From Sphingobacteriales bacterium (GTDB lineage Bacteria; Bacteroidota; Bacteroidia; Chitinophagales; UBA2359), in assembly GCA_016711295.1 (NCBI GenBank), contig JADJTE010000002.1, positions 186,001-250,000 on the forward strand: a stretch of 64,000 bases of DNA, written 5' to 3'. Shown here piece after piece: positions 31,214-39,167 of the stretch (its first letter is position 1; every line of letters begins with the position of its first letter). Under the pieces are notes generated by a model that worked only from the letters and a program-made list of their open reading frames with translations, did not search any database and was not told where the DNA came from. Made by a program: the position numbers and the translations under genes.

Positions 31214-31252
31214 AAAGCCTTAAAGGTCGTCTCGTGGCACCTTTAAGGCTTT
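31214..31252 (+). terminator. Intrinsic terminator after tRNA-His
   Basis: AAAGCCTTAAAGGT (31214-31227) and ACCTTTAAGGCTTT (31239-31252) form a perfect 14-bp stem with an 11-base loop, followed by a T-rich stretch. It ends the tRNA transcript before the Crp/Fnr gene. Confidence 0.85.
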
Positions 31253-31301
31253 TAGCTTTTACTTGCGATACCCCAGTTCTTATTTTGCCTCCTCAACTAA
31301 T

Positions 31302-31880
31302 ATGTACGAAGCTATCAACCAATACGTATCACGTTGTCACACATTTGCACCCGACGAGTTGCTGCTATTCAACGAGCTATTGCGTGTGCGCAAGGCGGGC
31401 AAGCGGCAATTGTTGCTCCGAGAGGGTGAGATTTGCGATTTTGAAGCCTATCTCGTCAAGGGTTGCACCAAAACCTATTATATCGACCACAACGGTTTTG
31501 AAGTCATTTGGCAATTTGCTGTAGAAGACTGGTGGGTGAGCGATATTGCGGCATTCCATAGCCAAACACCCAGCCGTTTTTTTATCGAAACACTCGAACC
31601 CTGCGAGCTGCTTACCCTATCATTGCCCGATAAAGAAAAATTGCTCGATGCTGTGCCCAAGTTTGAGCGCGTTTTTCGCCTCATGGTACAACGCCATTTG
31701 GCAGCCACCCAAAACCGCCTCATCGACCAGATGGCTCATCAGGCGCAAGAGCGTTATTTGACTTTCTTAGCGCAATACCCGCAAATAGCCCACCGCGTAC
31801 CCCAACATCAGATAGCGGCTTATTTGGGTATATCGCCCGAATTTTTGAGTAAAATCCGACAAAAAATTGCCAAACGGTAA
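31302..31880 (+). CDS. Crp/Fnr family transcriptional regulator
   Basis: Cytoplasmic regulator of 192 residues from the ATG at 31302. An N-terminal cyclic-nucleotide-binding (cupin) domain has 'RQLLLREGEICDFEAYLVKG', and the central helix is 'RVFRLMVQRHLAATQNRLI'. The C-terminal winged helix is 'HRVPQHQIAAYLGISPEFLS'. No four-Cys Fe-S motif of Fnr is present and the cAMP-binding Arg/Glu pattern is not conserved, so the effector is unknown, as for many Bacteroidota members. It is 91 bases upstream of a pirin gene, a frequent neighbourhood, and may control it. Confidence 0.88.
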   Translation: MYEAINQYVSRCHTFAPDELLLFNELLRVRKAGKRQLLLREGEICDFEAYLVKGCTKTYYIDHNGFEVIWQFAVEDWWVSDIAAFHSQTPSRFFIETLEPCELLTLSLPDKEKLLDAVPKFERVFRLMVQRHLAATQNRLIDQMAHQAQERYLTFLAQYPQIAHRVPQHQIAAYLGISPEFLSKIRQKIAKR

Positions 31881-31971
31881 AATCTTAATGTAGTTCAATG
31901 CGGGCGGTATCGTGTATGCTGTATTTTTGCAGTGTCAATTGACCCATTTCCTCATTACCCTCAATCAGACT

Positions 31972-32847
31972 ATGAACCGCAAAGATTTTATCAAAAAAGG
32001 CTTGCTCGGCACAAGTATCTTTGCCGCCTCTACTGCTTTTGGCAATGTTGTCCGCAACAATATCGACGAACTGCAAGCCTTAGACATCATCGGATTTAAC
32101 CATTTACCTCATACCAATTCCCAAATTATGTCAAATACTGTTTTGCACCGCGCCGACACGCGCGGACATGCCAACCACGGCTGGCTCAATTCGCACCATT
32201 CTTTTAGCTTTGCTAATTATTACAACCCCGAACGCATGCACTTCGGCGTGTTGCGCGTCTTGAACGACGATACAGTAGCAGGTGGTATGGGCTTCGGCAC
32301 ACACCCACATGACAATATGGAGATTATATCAATACCGCTCGAAGGCGATTTGGAGCATAAAGATAGTATGGGTAACGTAGCCATTATCCGCAAAGGCGAT
32401 ATACAAGTGATGAGTGCCGGAACGGGCATCCGCCACAGCGAATATAATCGCAACAAAGACCTGGCAACCCAATTTTTACAGATTTGGGTATTTCCCCGCC
32501 AAAGAGATGTAGCACCGCGTTACGACCAAATTACCCTTGACCAAAACGACCGACATAATCGCTGGCAGCAGGTTTTATCGCCCAATCACGATGACGAAGG
32601 CGTTTGGATTCACCAAGATGCTTGGTTTCATTTAGGCAAATTCGACCAAAATTTTCAATCGATATATAGTGTAAAAAAATCGGGCAATGGTTTGTATGTG
32701 TTTGTTATCAAAGGTAGTGCTACCATAGATGGTATATCCTTGTCGGAGCGAGACGGGCTTGGGATATGGGACACCAACCAAGTCAGCATCACTGCGGATA
32801 GCCAAGATGCCGAAATTTTGTTGATGGAAGTGCCGATGGCATTATAG
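31972..32847 (+). CDS. Pirin family protein with an N-terminal export-like extension
   Basis: Bicupin of the pirin family, 291 residues from the ATG at 31972. The N-terminal 'MNRKDFIKKGLLGTSIFAAS' resembles a Tat or Sec leader without a twin Arg. Pirin motifs are 'GWLNSHHSFSFANYYNPERM', FGTHPHDNMEIISI (metal-binding His) and AGTGIRHSEYN. The C-terminal cupin ends 'GLGIWDTNQVSITAD'. Pirins act as quercetinases or redox regulators in the cytoplasm or nucleus, so a leader is atypical. It lies downstream of the Crp/Fnr gene and before a convergent hairpin terminator. Confidence 0.9.
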   Translation: MNRKDFIKKGLLGTSIFAASTAFGNVVRNNIDELQALDIIGFNHLPHTNSQIMSNTVLHRADTRGHANHGWLNSHHSFSFANYYNPERMHFGVLRVLNDDTVAGGMGFGTHPHDNMEIISIPLEGDLEHKDSMGNVAIIRKGDIQVMSAGTGIRHSEYNRNKDLATQFLQIWVFPRQRDVAPRYDQITLDQNDRHNRWQQVLSPNHDDEGVWIHQDAWFHLGKFDQNFQSIYSVKKSGNGLYVFVIKGSATIDGISLSERDGLGIWDTNQVSITADSQDAEILLMEVPMAL

Positions 32848-32876
32848 ATTGCCGCCATATCGAATGAACAATCATA

Positions 32877-32924
32877 ATAGCACGAACTCTGCCAATCTTG
32901 CGAGGTTAATGGGGTTCGTGCTAT
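32877..32924. terminator. Hairpin between convergent pirin and hemW genes
   Basis: ATAGCACGAAC (32877-32887) and GTTCGTGCTAT (32914-32924) are exact inverse repeats with a 26-base loop. Its place between converging genes supports termination; T runs are short. Confidence 0.6.
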
Positions 32925-33004
32925 GCTTTATAGGTGTTTTGCTTGTTTAGAAACGATAAAACGCCAATGCGAGCAACCTTTGCTGTGCCCGTGGCAAGCA
33001 AGCA

Positions 33005-34177
33005 TTAATCTACCCACATCAGGTTGCTGGCAATGCCGTCAGCGACAAATTTGCCTGCCGAAGTCAGCAATAGATGTTTATCTTGTTGCAATAGGTGTTG
33101 GTGGCGGATAAAACGTTGGGCTTCGCGCAATAAATGGCGGCTATACGCTTCGCCAAACCGTGCAGCTACCCAAGTTAGGTCGATGCCCCACATCGTGCGT
33201 AGGGCGGTCATGACGTATTCGTTATAGTGCTGTTGGGTACTTAGCGTTTCGCTGTTTGATGCTATTTGTTGTTCGGTGATTGCTCTAATATATTGTGCGT
33301 TGTTGGCTACGTTCCAATACCGTGTCGTACCATCGAATGAATGTGCCGACGGACCGATGCCCAAGTAAGGTTTGCCCTGCCAATAAGCCGTATTATGGCG
33401 CGAATATTGATGCGGCAAGCAAAAATTAGAAATTTCGTATTGCCAATAGCCCGCTGCTGCGCTTTGAGTCATCAAGTACTCAAATTGGGTGGCGGCTTTC
33501 TCGTCGCTTAGTGGGCGAACAATGCCCGCAGCCACTTGCTTGGCTAAGGGAGTTTTGGGTTCAACGGTAAGGCAATACGCCGAAAAATGTGGAATTTGCC
33601 AACTCAAAGCCGTGTCGAGGTTGTATTGCCAACGCGAGTCGCTCGCCTCCGAGCCAATGCCATAAATCAGGTCAATCGTAAGCCACTCAAAACCTGCCTG
33701 CCGAGCATCGGCTACGCAGCGGCGGGCTTGTTGGGCATTATGTGCGCGGTTCATAAGCCGCAAATCTTCGTCAAAAAGCGATTGTATGCCTATGCTTAGG
33801 CGGTTGACGGGTGTTTGGCGCAGCTCTGTCAGATAGGTATGGGTCAAATCATCGGGATTGGCTTCGAGGCTTATTTCGGGCTGCTCTGCTACCTTAAAAT
33901 GCCGATAGACGACTTCCAATATTCGCGTTAGTTCATCAGTACTGAGCAACGACGGAGTACCACCACCCAAATAGATAGTTGTTATTTCTTGCGTATTAGA
34001 TTGGTTTGCTTTGCCGCCTTGAGTAGGCATACGCTCAAAAAAACCGCGTTGCAGGGCTATTTCGGCTACTATCGCATCTATCAGCGCGTCTTTGTGCCGT
34101 AGTGAGGTAGCAAAGTGAAAATTGCAATAATGGCAAGCCTGTTTGCAAAATGGTATGTGTATATAGATGCCGCTCAA
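33005..34177 (-). CDS. hemW: Radical SAM heme chaperone HemW
   Basis: Cytoplasmic radical SAM protein that delivers heme, related to coproporphyrinogen dehydrogenase HemN; 390 residues. The start is TTG at 34177, directly before 'SGIYIHIPFCKQACHYC', where CxxxCxxC binds the 4Fe-4S cluster. 'TIYLGGGTPSLLS' and 'EISLEANPDDLTHTYL' are SAM-binding strands, 'RLSIGIQSLFDEDLRLMNRA' follows, and 'FSAYCLTVEPKTPL' is also conserved. HemW rather than HemN is chosen by length and the absence of the HemN N-terminal extension. It is divergent from miaE across a shared promoter region. Confidence 0.93.
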   Translation of the reverse strand: MSGIYIHIPFCKQACHYCNFHFATSLRHKDALIDAIVAEIALQRGFFERMPTQGGKANQSNTQEITTIYLGGGTPSLLSTDELTRILEVVYRHFKVAEQPEISLEANPDDLTHTYLTELRQTPVNRLSIGIQSLFDEDLRLMNRAHNAQQARRCVADARQAGFEWLTIDLIYGIGSEASDSRWQYNLDTALSWQIPHFSAYCLTVEPKTPLAKQVAAGIVRPLSDEKAATQFEYLMTQSAAAGYWQYEISNFCLPHQYSRHNTAYWQGKPYLGIGPSAHSFDGTTRYWNVANNAQYIRAITEQQIASNSETLSTQQHYNEYVMTALRTMWGIDLTWVAARFGEAYSRHLLREAQRFIRHQHLLQQDKHLLLTSAGKFVADGIASNLMWVD

Positions 34178-34202
34178 CGAAAATGGCGTTTTTTAGAGAT
34201 AA

Positions 34203-34237
34203 TTTGGGCAAAGTTACTATTTTGTTCTGTAACTTTG
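34203..34237. promoter_or_regulatory. Divergent promoters of hemW and miaE
   Basis: CAAAGTTAC (34209-34217) and GTAACTTTG (34229-34237) are perfect 9-bp inverse repeats. Each half contains TAACTTTG reading outward, the -7 consensus for the minus-strand hemW and the plus-strand miaE. For miaE a TTTGG -33 box starts at 34203 with suitable spacing. Confidence 0.7.
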
Positions 34238-34281
34238 CTGCCTTGACATAGGCTATTGCCACTTACTAATTCAAAAAAACT

Positions 34282-34872
34282 ATGGCTACTATACTGCGCT
34301 TAGAATTGCCCACCGACCCGCGTTGGGTCAATTTAGCCGAGATGCGCCTCGAAGACATTTTGACCGACCACGCTTATTGCGAACAAAAAGCAGCCTCTAC
34401 CTGCATATCGCTCATACAGCGGTATCCCGATAAAACCTTGTTAGTCGAGAAATTAGCCCCCATCGTCACCGAAGAATGGGCACATTTTCGCATGGTCTTG
34501 CGCGAACTCAAAAAACGCGGGCTTACATTAGGTAGGCAGCGCAAAGACGAATACGTAGCCGCCCTGCGCGAGTTTTTGTGCAAAGGCACCTCGCGCGACG
34601 AAGCATTGATAGACCAATTGCTGATGGCAGGGCTAATAGAAGCCCGTAGTTGCGAGCGGTTCAAACTCTTGTCAGAGGGCATTGCCGACACCGAATTGTC
34701 GGTGTTTTATCGCCGTCTCATGGAGTCGGAGGCGGGGCATTATGCCTTGTTCTTGAAATTGGCGCGTACTTATATGCCCAAAGATAAAGTGCGCCAACGT
34801 TGGTTAGAGTGGCTTGGATACGAAGCCCAAGTAATACAAACCCTCGATGTGCGCGGCGACAGAATGCACTAA
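34282..34872 (+). CDS. miaE: tRNA-(ms2)io6A37 hydroxylase, MiaE-like
   Basis: Non-haem di-iron monooxygenase of 196 residues that hydroxylates the isopentenyl group of modified A37 in tRNA. The ferritin-like four-helix bundle carries two iron-binding sets: Glu in DHAYCEQKAAS with 'EEWAHFRMVL', and Glu in 'GLIEARSCERF' with 'ESEAGHYALFL'. The sequence 'LLMAGLIEARSCERFKLLS' is highly typical. The frame is intact and the ATG at 34282 is preceded by a clear promoter. Its substrate depends on MiaA and MiaB, which are not in this window. Confidence 0.93.
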   Translation: MATILRLELPTDPRWVNLAEMRLEDILTDHAYCEQKAASTCISLIQRYPDKTLLVEKLAPIVTEEWAHFRMVLRELKKRGLTLGRQRKDEYVAALREFLCKGTSRDEALIDQLLMAGLIEARSCERFKLLSEGIADTELSVFYRRLMESEAGHYALFLKLARTYMPKDKVRQRWLEWLGYEAQVIQTLDVRGDRMH

Positions 34873-34944
34873 TGAAAAATATGACTTCTGAGGCAAAGCA
34901 ATATTGCGCACCATCGGAGTTGAGATAAAATAGAACAAATCGTT

Positions 34945-35895
34945 ATGCAATACAAAGTTCACTACCGCAACGTTTTTGTCTTCTTAGGCTTGTTGGTCTT
35001 AGGAGGTTTGTGTTATTGGGTAAGCCAACTACCCGACAGCAGCCCAAGCACCGAAGCCAATACCAACGGGCAAGCCCCCGATTTGCAAGGGCATACCACC
35101 GACAATGGTATGCCTGCTAATACACGCACTAATTATTGGTCGGAGCAGCAATTAAAAGTAAAGAATATGCTGTTTTACGAAACAGGTTCTACGGCTTTGT
35201 CGCGGGGGAAACGCCAATACAGCACCGTTTTTTTTCAGCCCGAAGCCCGTTATATCTCTTGGGAACTATCGCTTACACACCCACCTCTGCCCAAAGATAC
35301 AACCGTGCAAGTGCAATACGCCTACTACGACGAACACGGAGCATTGATAGGCAAATACCAAACAGGTATTGCCCTTAGCCGTCAGACAACAGCTACTTTT
35401 GCCAATATGGGTTGGGGTTGGGCGGAGGAAGGCAATTGGCAGGCGGGCAAATATGAGGTTAGTATATCATTTGCCGATTCGGTCGTTGCCAAAGGGGGCT
35501 TTGCGATTGCTAACATACAACAATATTTACAAGCACCGCGTGCTTTGTATTATGGCAATACCGCCGAAGCTACCCTTGAATATAACAGCCGTGCTTACCG
35601 CCGCCAATTTGACCGAAAAACCACTCGCGCAATAGGGTGGGAGTTCCATTACGACCTACCTATCGCGCTGCGCCAACCTATGAAATACTTTATCGAAGCT
35701 AAGTGTTTCAAACCATCGGGAGGCGAGATAGATTGCTTTTTTAACCCATCTGTGCCGAAAGACCTCACCCATACATGGGCGCATGACAAATGGACTTGGG
35801 ATACCCCCGACCTATGGGAGGCAGGTAAATATACCACCGAATTTTGGATGAACAAAAGCCTCGTGTTGGTAGACAGCTTCACCATCCGGCGATAA
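34945..35895 (+). CDS. Membrane-anchored protein with two related beta domains, unknown function
   Basis: No family recognised. Of 316 residues, the N-terminal part 'VFVFLGLLVLGGLCYWV' is a transmembrane anchor or uncleaved signal, followed by a Ser/Thr/Asn-rich linker. Two modules of about 110 residues seem duplicated. Each begins with a 'MLFYETGS' or 'ALYYGNTA' strand, then '(Y/A)I(S/G)WE(L/F)' and a hydrophilic stretch, and ends with 'W(Q/E)AGKY(E/T)'. This suggests two copies of a small beta-sandwich exposed in the periplasm or at the surface. It follows miaE by 72 bases and may share its transcript. Confidence 0.6.
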   Translation: MQYKVHYRNVFVFLGLLVLGGLCYWVSQLPDSSPSTEANTNGQAPDLQGHTTDNGMPANTRTNYWSEQQLKVKNMLFYETGSTALSRGKRQYSTVFFQPEARYISWELSLTHPPLPKDTTVQVQYAYYDEHGALIGKYQTGIALSRQTTATFANMGWGWAEEGNWQAGKYEVSISFADSVVAKGGFAIANIQQYLQAPRALYYGNTAEATLEYNSRAYRRQFDRKTTRAIGWEFHYDLPIALRQPMKYFIEAKCFKPSGGEIDCFFNPSVPKDLTHTWAHDKWTWDTPDLWEAGKYTTEFWMNKSLVLVDSFTIRR

Positions 35896-36012
35896 ATCTC
35901 CATAGAGCAGAGATAGAAAAGCGAAACAAATTGATGTTTGGGCTGCTTTGGCATTGTTCGGTATACCCCACCACATCGCCCCGAAATGAACGCCACCCAC
36001 AAGGCAGCGGAG

Positions 36013-36687
36013 CTACAAACTCCAATCGATGGGCAACAAGCCTTGCCGAACTAAAATGGCATTGGCTTGCGAGAAATGTCGGCAGCCCTGAAACGCATTG
36101 CCCGCCAGAGGCGACGGGTGAGCGGCTTCCAAGATATGATGTTTTGATGGGTCGATAAGGGCGGCTTTGGCACGGGCGGGTCTGCCCCAAAGCATAAATA
36201 CCAAACCGCTGCGCTGCTCGGATAAAATCCTGATAACTGCGTCGCTAAATCGCTGCCAGCCCGATTTGGCGTGCGACATAGCTTGTCGGGCTTCTACGGT
36301 CAAGATGGTATTGAGCAACAAAACGCCTTGTTGTGCCCAAGCGGTGAGGTCGCCATGCTTGGCGGGAGCGATTTGTAGGTCACTTTCTAATTCTCGGTAG
36401 ATATTGCGCAGCGAAGCAGGTATAGCTATGCCGCGGGGCACAGAAAACGACAAACCCATAGCCTGCCCAGGAGCATGGTAGGGCCTGCCCCAAAATAACA
36501 ACGCGCACTGCCTCGAAAGGTGTAAGGTTAAAGGCATTAAATAGGAGTGGTAGGGCGGGAATATCGTTTTGCCTGCTTTTTTTTCGTCATTCAAAAATTG
36601 TTTGAGTTGGGCAAAATAAGGCTGTTGAAATTCGTCGTACAGCACCGCTCGCCAACTTGGGTCTATCTGCGGATTGATGGGTTGCAT
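36013..36687 (-). CDS. ung: Uracil-DNA glycosylase (family 1), active-site motif disrupted
   Basis: Cytoplasmic base-excision repair enzyme that removes uracil from DNA. About 225 residues when healed, the normal length. Flanking segments are typical: 'EKKAGKTIFPP', 'GQAMGLSFSVPRGIAIPASL', 'WAQQGVLLLNTILTVEA' and the C-terminal loop HPSPLAG. One base is missing at 36543-36552 and two at 36477-36490. Together they keep the frame open but misread about 25 residues. Restoring them gives 'LLFNAFNLTPFEAVRVVILG' followed by QDPYHAPG, the catalytic water-activating motif. As written, the catalytic Asp is absent. It is downstream of dnaB on the same strand. Confidence 0.9.
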   Translation of the reverse strand: MQPINPQIDPSWRAVLYDEFQQPYFAQLKQFLNDEKKAGKTIFPPYHSYLMPLTLHLSRQCALLFWGRPYHAPGQAMGLSFSVPRGIAIPASLRNIYRELESDLQIAPAKHGDLTAWAQQGVLLLNTILTVEARQAMSHAKSGWQRFSDAVIRILSEQRSGLVFMLWGRPARAKAALIDPSKHHILEAAHPSPLAGNAFQGCRHFSQANAILVRQGLLPIDWSL

Positions 36688-36771
36688 GTGTGATAAGGAT
36701 ACTTGACGGATAGAAATTGAGTCTGTAAATCAGTCGCTAAATGATATTATACATATACGACTTAAATAAAC

Positions 36772-38334
36772 TTAAAAAGGTATATTATCTTCGTCGTCTG
36801 CCATAGAAATGGGCGGTATGCTATTGCCGTTGCTATTCATGCGCGATGCGAGGGTTATCACATCATTGACGGTATTAAAATGTACTTCGCCAAAATCGCC
36901 TGCTAAGTGGTCGTAGTTGGTAAATCGGGCGAGTTCTTTGGCAAAACGGATTTTGACATTTTTTAGGGCACCGTTGCGGTGTTTTGATACCATTACTTCG
37001 GTAACACCCGCCGTTGAGTTGCCTTCTTCGTCTTGGGTGAGGTTATAATATTCGGGACGATATAAAAACATCACCATATCTGCATCTTGCTCTATACTGC
37101 CCGATTCGCGTAGGTCGGACAGTTGCGGGCGTTTGTCGCCGCCTCGCGTTTCGACGGCGCGGCTCAACTGCGACAGGGCAATGACGGGCACGTTCAGTTC
37201 TTTGGCGATGCCTTTGAGCGAGCGCGATATAAGGCTGATTTCTTGTTCGCGATTGCCTGTGCCGCCTTTTTTATCGCTACTCCCGCCACTCATCAATTGC
37301 AGGTAATCTATCAAAATCAGTTGTACGTCGTGCTGCATTTTTAGGCGGCGGCATTTAGCGCGGAGTTCAAAAATATTGATGCCTGGCGTATCATCTATAA
37401 AAATGGGAGCGGTGGCTAATTTCTCGACCTTTGAGGTGAGTTGTACCCATTCGTGGGGTTGCAAATCGGCGCGTTTTAGTTTTTCGGCACTAATGCCCGT
37501 TTCGGCGGTAATGAGCCGATTGACCAACTGTAACGATGACATTTCGAGCGAGAAAATAGCTACGCCGCGCCCATAGTCGATAGCCGCATTACGAGCAAGG
37601 TTGAGGGCAAAGGCAGTTTTACCCATTGACGGGCGAGCAGCCAATATAACGAGGTCTGATTTTTGCCAGCCCGCCGTGAGCATATCTAATTCGGTAAAGC
37701 CCGACGGCACGCCGATTAGCCCTTCTTGGTGGTTTTTGATGTCTTCGAGTTGTTTGATAGCCGCAGCTACCAAATTGCTCATACTATCGTAGGAGCGGCG
37801 TAGGTTTTGTTCGGTAATGCTAAACAAGCGTTTTTCTGCTTTGTCGAGCAGGTCAAACACGTCGGTCGAGTCATCGTAGGCATCTTTGATAATTTCGGTC
37901 GAACTTTTAATTAGTTCGCGCATGATATATTTTTCGGCAACGATGCGGGCATAATATTCTATATTAGCAGTAGATGCTACGCGCATGGTGAGTTGCGATA
38001 CGGCAAATGCGCCGCCTACCTCGTCTAATTTGCCATTGATGCGCAATTGTTCGCAGACCGTCAATATATCAACGGGCTGTGATTTGGCAAATAAATCGTG
38101 GATGGCTTCGTAGATGTGTTGATGGGCTTCGACATAAAAACTTTCGGGTTTTAGGATGTCTATCACCTCGGCAACGGCTTCTTTATCTAACATCATACTG
38201 CCCAGCACAGCCTCTTCGAGGTCGCGGGCTTGTGGGGGCACGCGGTCGAGTTGGGCGGTATCGCTGCGTTTGCTGGGATACTTATTGCCAAGACGATTCA
38301 TCAGGCTGTCGATGCTTGGAGGCGTTTTGTCCAT
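36772..38334 (-). CDS. dnaB: Replicative DNA helicase DnaB
   Basis: Hexameric helicase that unwinds DNA at the replication fork; 520 residues, intact. The N-terminal DnaB domain begins 'PPQARDLEEAVLGSMMLDKE'. The RecA-like domain has Walker A ARPSMGKTAFAL, the Walker B region 'LILIDYLQLMSGG', the 'LSQLSRAVETRGGDKRPQLS' sensor segment and 'RESGSIEQDADMVMFLYRPE'. The acidic C-terminus ends 'DDEDNIPF', probably a protein-interaction tail. Its ATG is less than 80 bases from the first DnaA-box-like site of the candidate origin, an unusual and suggestive arrangement. Confidence 0.97.
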   Translation of the reverse strand: MDKTPPSIDSLMNRLGNKYPSKRSDTAQLDRVPPQARDLEEAVLGSMMLDKEAVAEVIDILKPESFYVEAHQHIYEAIHDLFAKSQPVDILTVCEQLRINGKLDEVGGAFAVSQLTMRVASTANIEYYARIVAEKYIMRELIKSSTEIIKDAYDDSTDVFDLLDKAEKRLFSITEQNLRRSYDSMSNLVAAAIKQLEDIKNHQEGLIGVPSGFTELDMLTAGWQKSDLVILAARPSMGKTAFALNLARNAAIDYGRGVAIFSLEMSSLQLVNRLITAETGISAEKLKRADLQPHEWVQLTSKVEKLATAPIFIDDTPGINIFELRAKCRRLKMQHDVQLILIDYLQLMSGGSSDKKGGTGNREQEISLISRSLKGIAKELNVPVIALSQLSRAVETRGGDKRPQLSDLRESGSIEQDADMVMFLYRPEYYNLTQDEEGNSTAGVTEVMVSKHRNGALKNVKIRFAKELARFTNYDHLAGDFGEVHFNTVNDVITLASRMNSNGNSIPPISMADDEDNIPF

Positions 38335-38359
38335 ATTCGATTAGGGTTAGATAGAACTG

Positions 38360-38367
38360 CAAATGTA
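38360..38367 (-). promoter_or_regulatory. Probable -7 box of dnaB
   Basis: Minus strand reads TACATTTG, matching TAnnTTTG, 26 bases upstream of the dnaB start codon. A -33 box at the right spacing is not evident. Confidence 0.4.
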
Positions 38368-38409
38368 AGCCAAATTTGGGGGGCTTGGTGCTTTGTGGCA
38401 GACAAAAAG

Positions 38410-38751
38410 ATATACACAAGCCGAGAAGGCTTTGCCTATAAAGTTTTGCGCTATAAAAAGGCACAAGGTTCAACACAGGTTACGCACAGCACTATGCCAT
38501 ATATCCACAATTATGACCCATTTATCCACATTGTATCATGGGAAGGGATGAAATGTGGATAAGTAGCCATTTTATGGTGTATAAGTTGTGAGAAAAAAAA
38601 TGAGCTAATAGTAGATTTATTGTAAAATGCTGAGTATCAGCAAATAACATAATTTATTTTAAATAATAAACCCCACTATTTTATCCACACGTTTAGCAAG
38701 ACATAAAGATAAATTGCTAAGAAATAATACTGTTTTACAAAGTTATCCACA
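38410..38751. other. Candidate replication origin (oriC): cluster of DnaA boxes
   Basis: Four exact 9-mers of the DnaA box TTATCCACA occur within 230 bases: plus strand at 38522, 38681 and 38743, and minus strand at 38554-38562. One-mismatch forms lie at 38410 (ATATACACA, against TTATACACA), 38501 (ATATCCACA) and 38576-38584 (GGTGTATAA on the minus strand, TTATACACC). A very AT-rich stretch lies at 38581-38680 between the boxes, suitable as a duplex-unwinding element. The region is a long gene-free gap between divergently transcribed dnaB and the PKD/Kazal gene. dnaA itself is not in the window, but in many Bacteroidota oriC and dnaA are apart. Confidence 0.7.
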
Positions 38752-39013
38752 ATTTTATGCTGTAAAATTGATTTGTTTGGGAAAGGAGTTTTTGGCGCTT
38801 AGTTTTTAACGATTGGTGCTTTAAGGCATCGGGGAATTATGCGTATAAAGCCAAACAAACATCATTGTTTTGCCTTGTTTAGGTAAAAAGAACTTTTTCA
38901 ATACCAATATATAAAATGACGCATCAAGCCATTATCCCTACATAATCATCTGATAACAAGTACTTTATGCTAAAAAAACCTAACAAAAACACCGATAACA
39001 TCCCAAAAAATAT

Positions 39014-39045
39014 TTTGGTATCTTGGACAAAAGACCCTATCTTTG
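39014..39045 (+). promoter_or_regulatory. Promoter of the PKD/Kazal gene
   Basis: TTTG at 39014-39017 and TATCTTTG at 39038-39045 with a 20-base spacer match the Bacteroidota consensus. The leader to the first candidate ATG would be about 115 bases. Confidence 0.65.
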
Positions 39046-39167
39046 AGCGATAATACGCAATAGTAGCTCATGAAGCCGCTTTAAGAACAGTAGGGATATC
39101 CTTAAATAATTTCATGCCAAAAAGTTTGTAGCTATGCAACCCTTTTTGCTTTTTTTGCGTCTTAATA

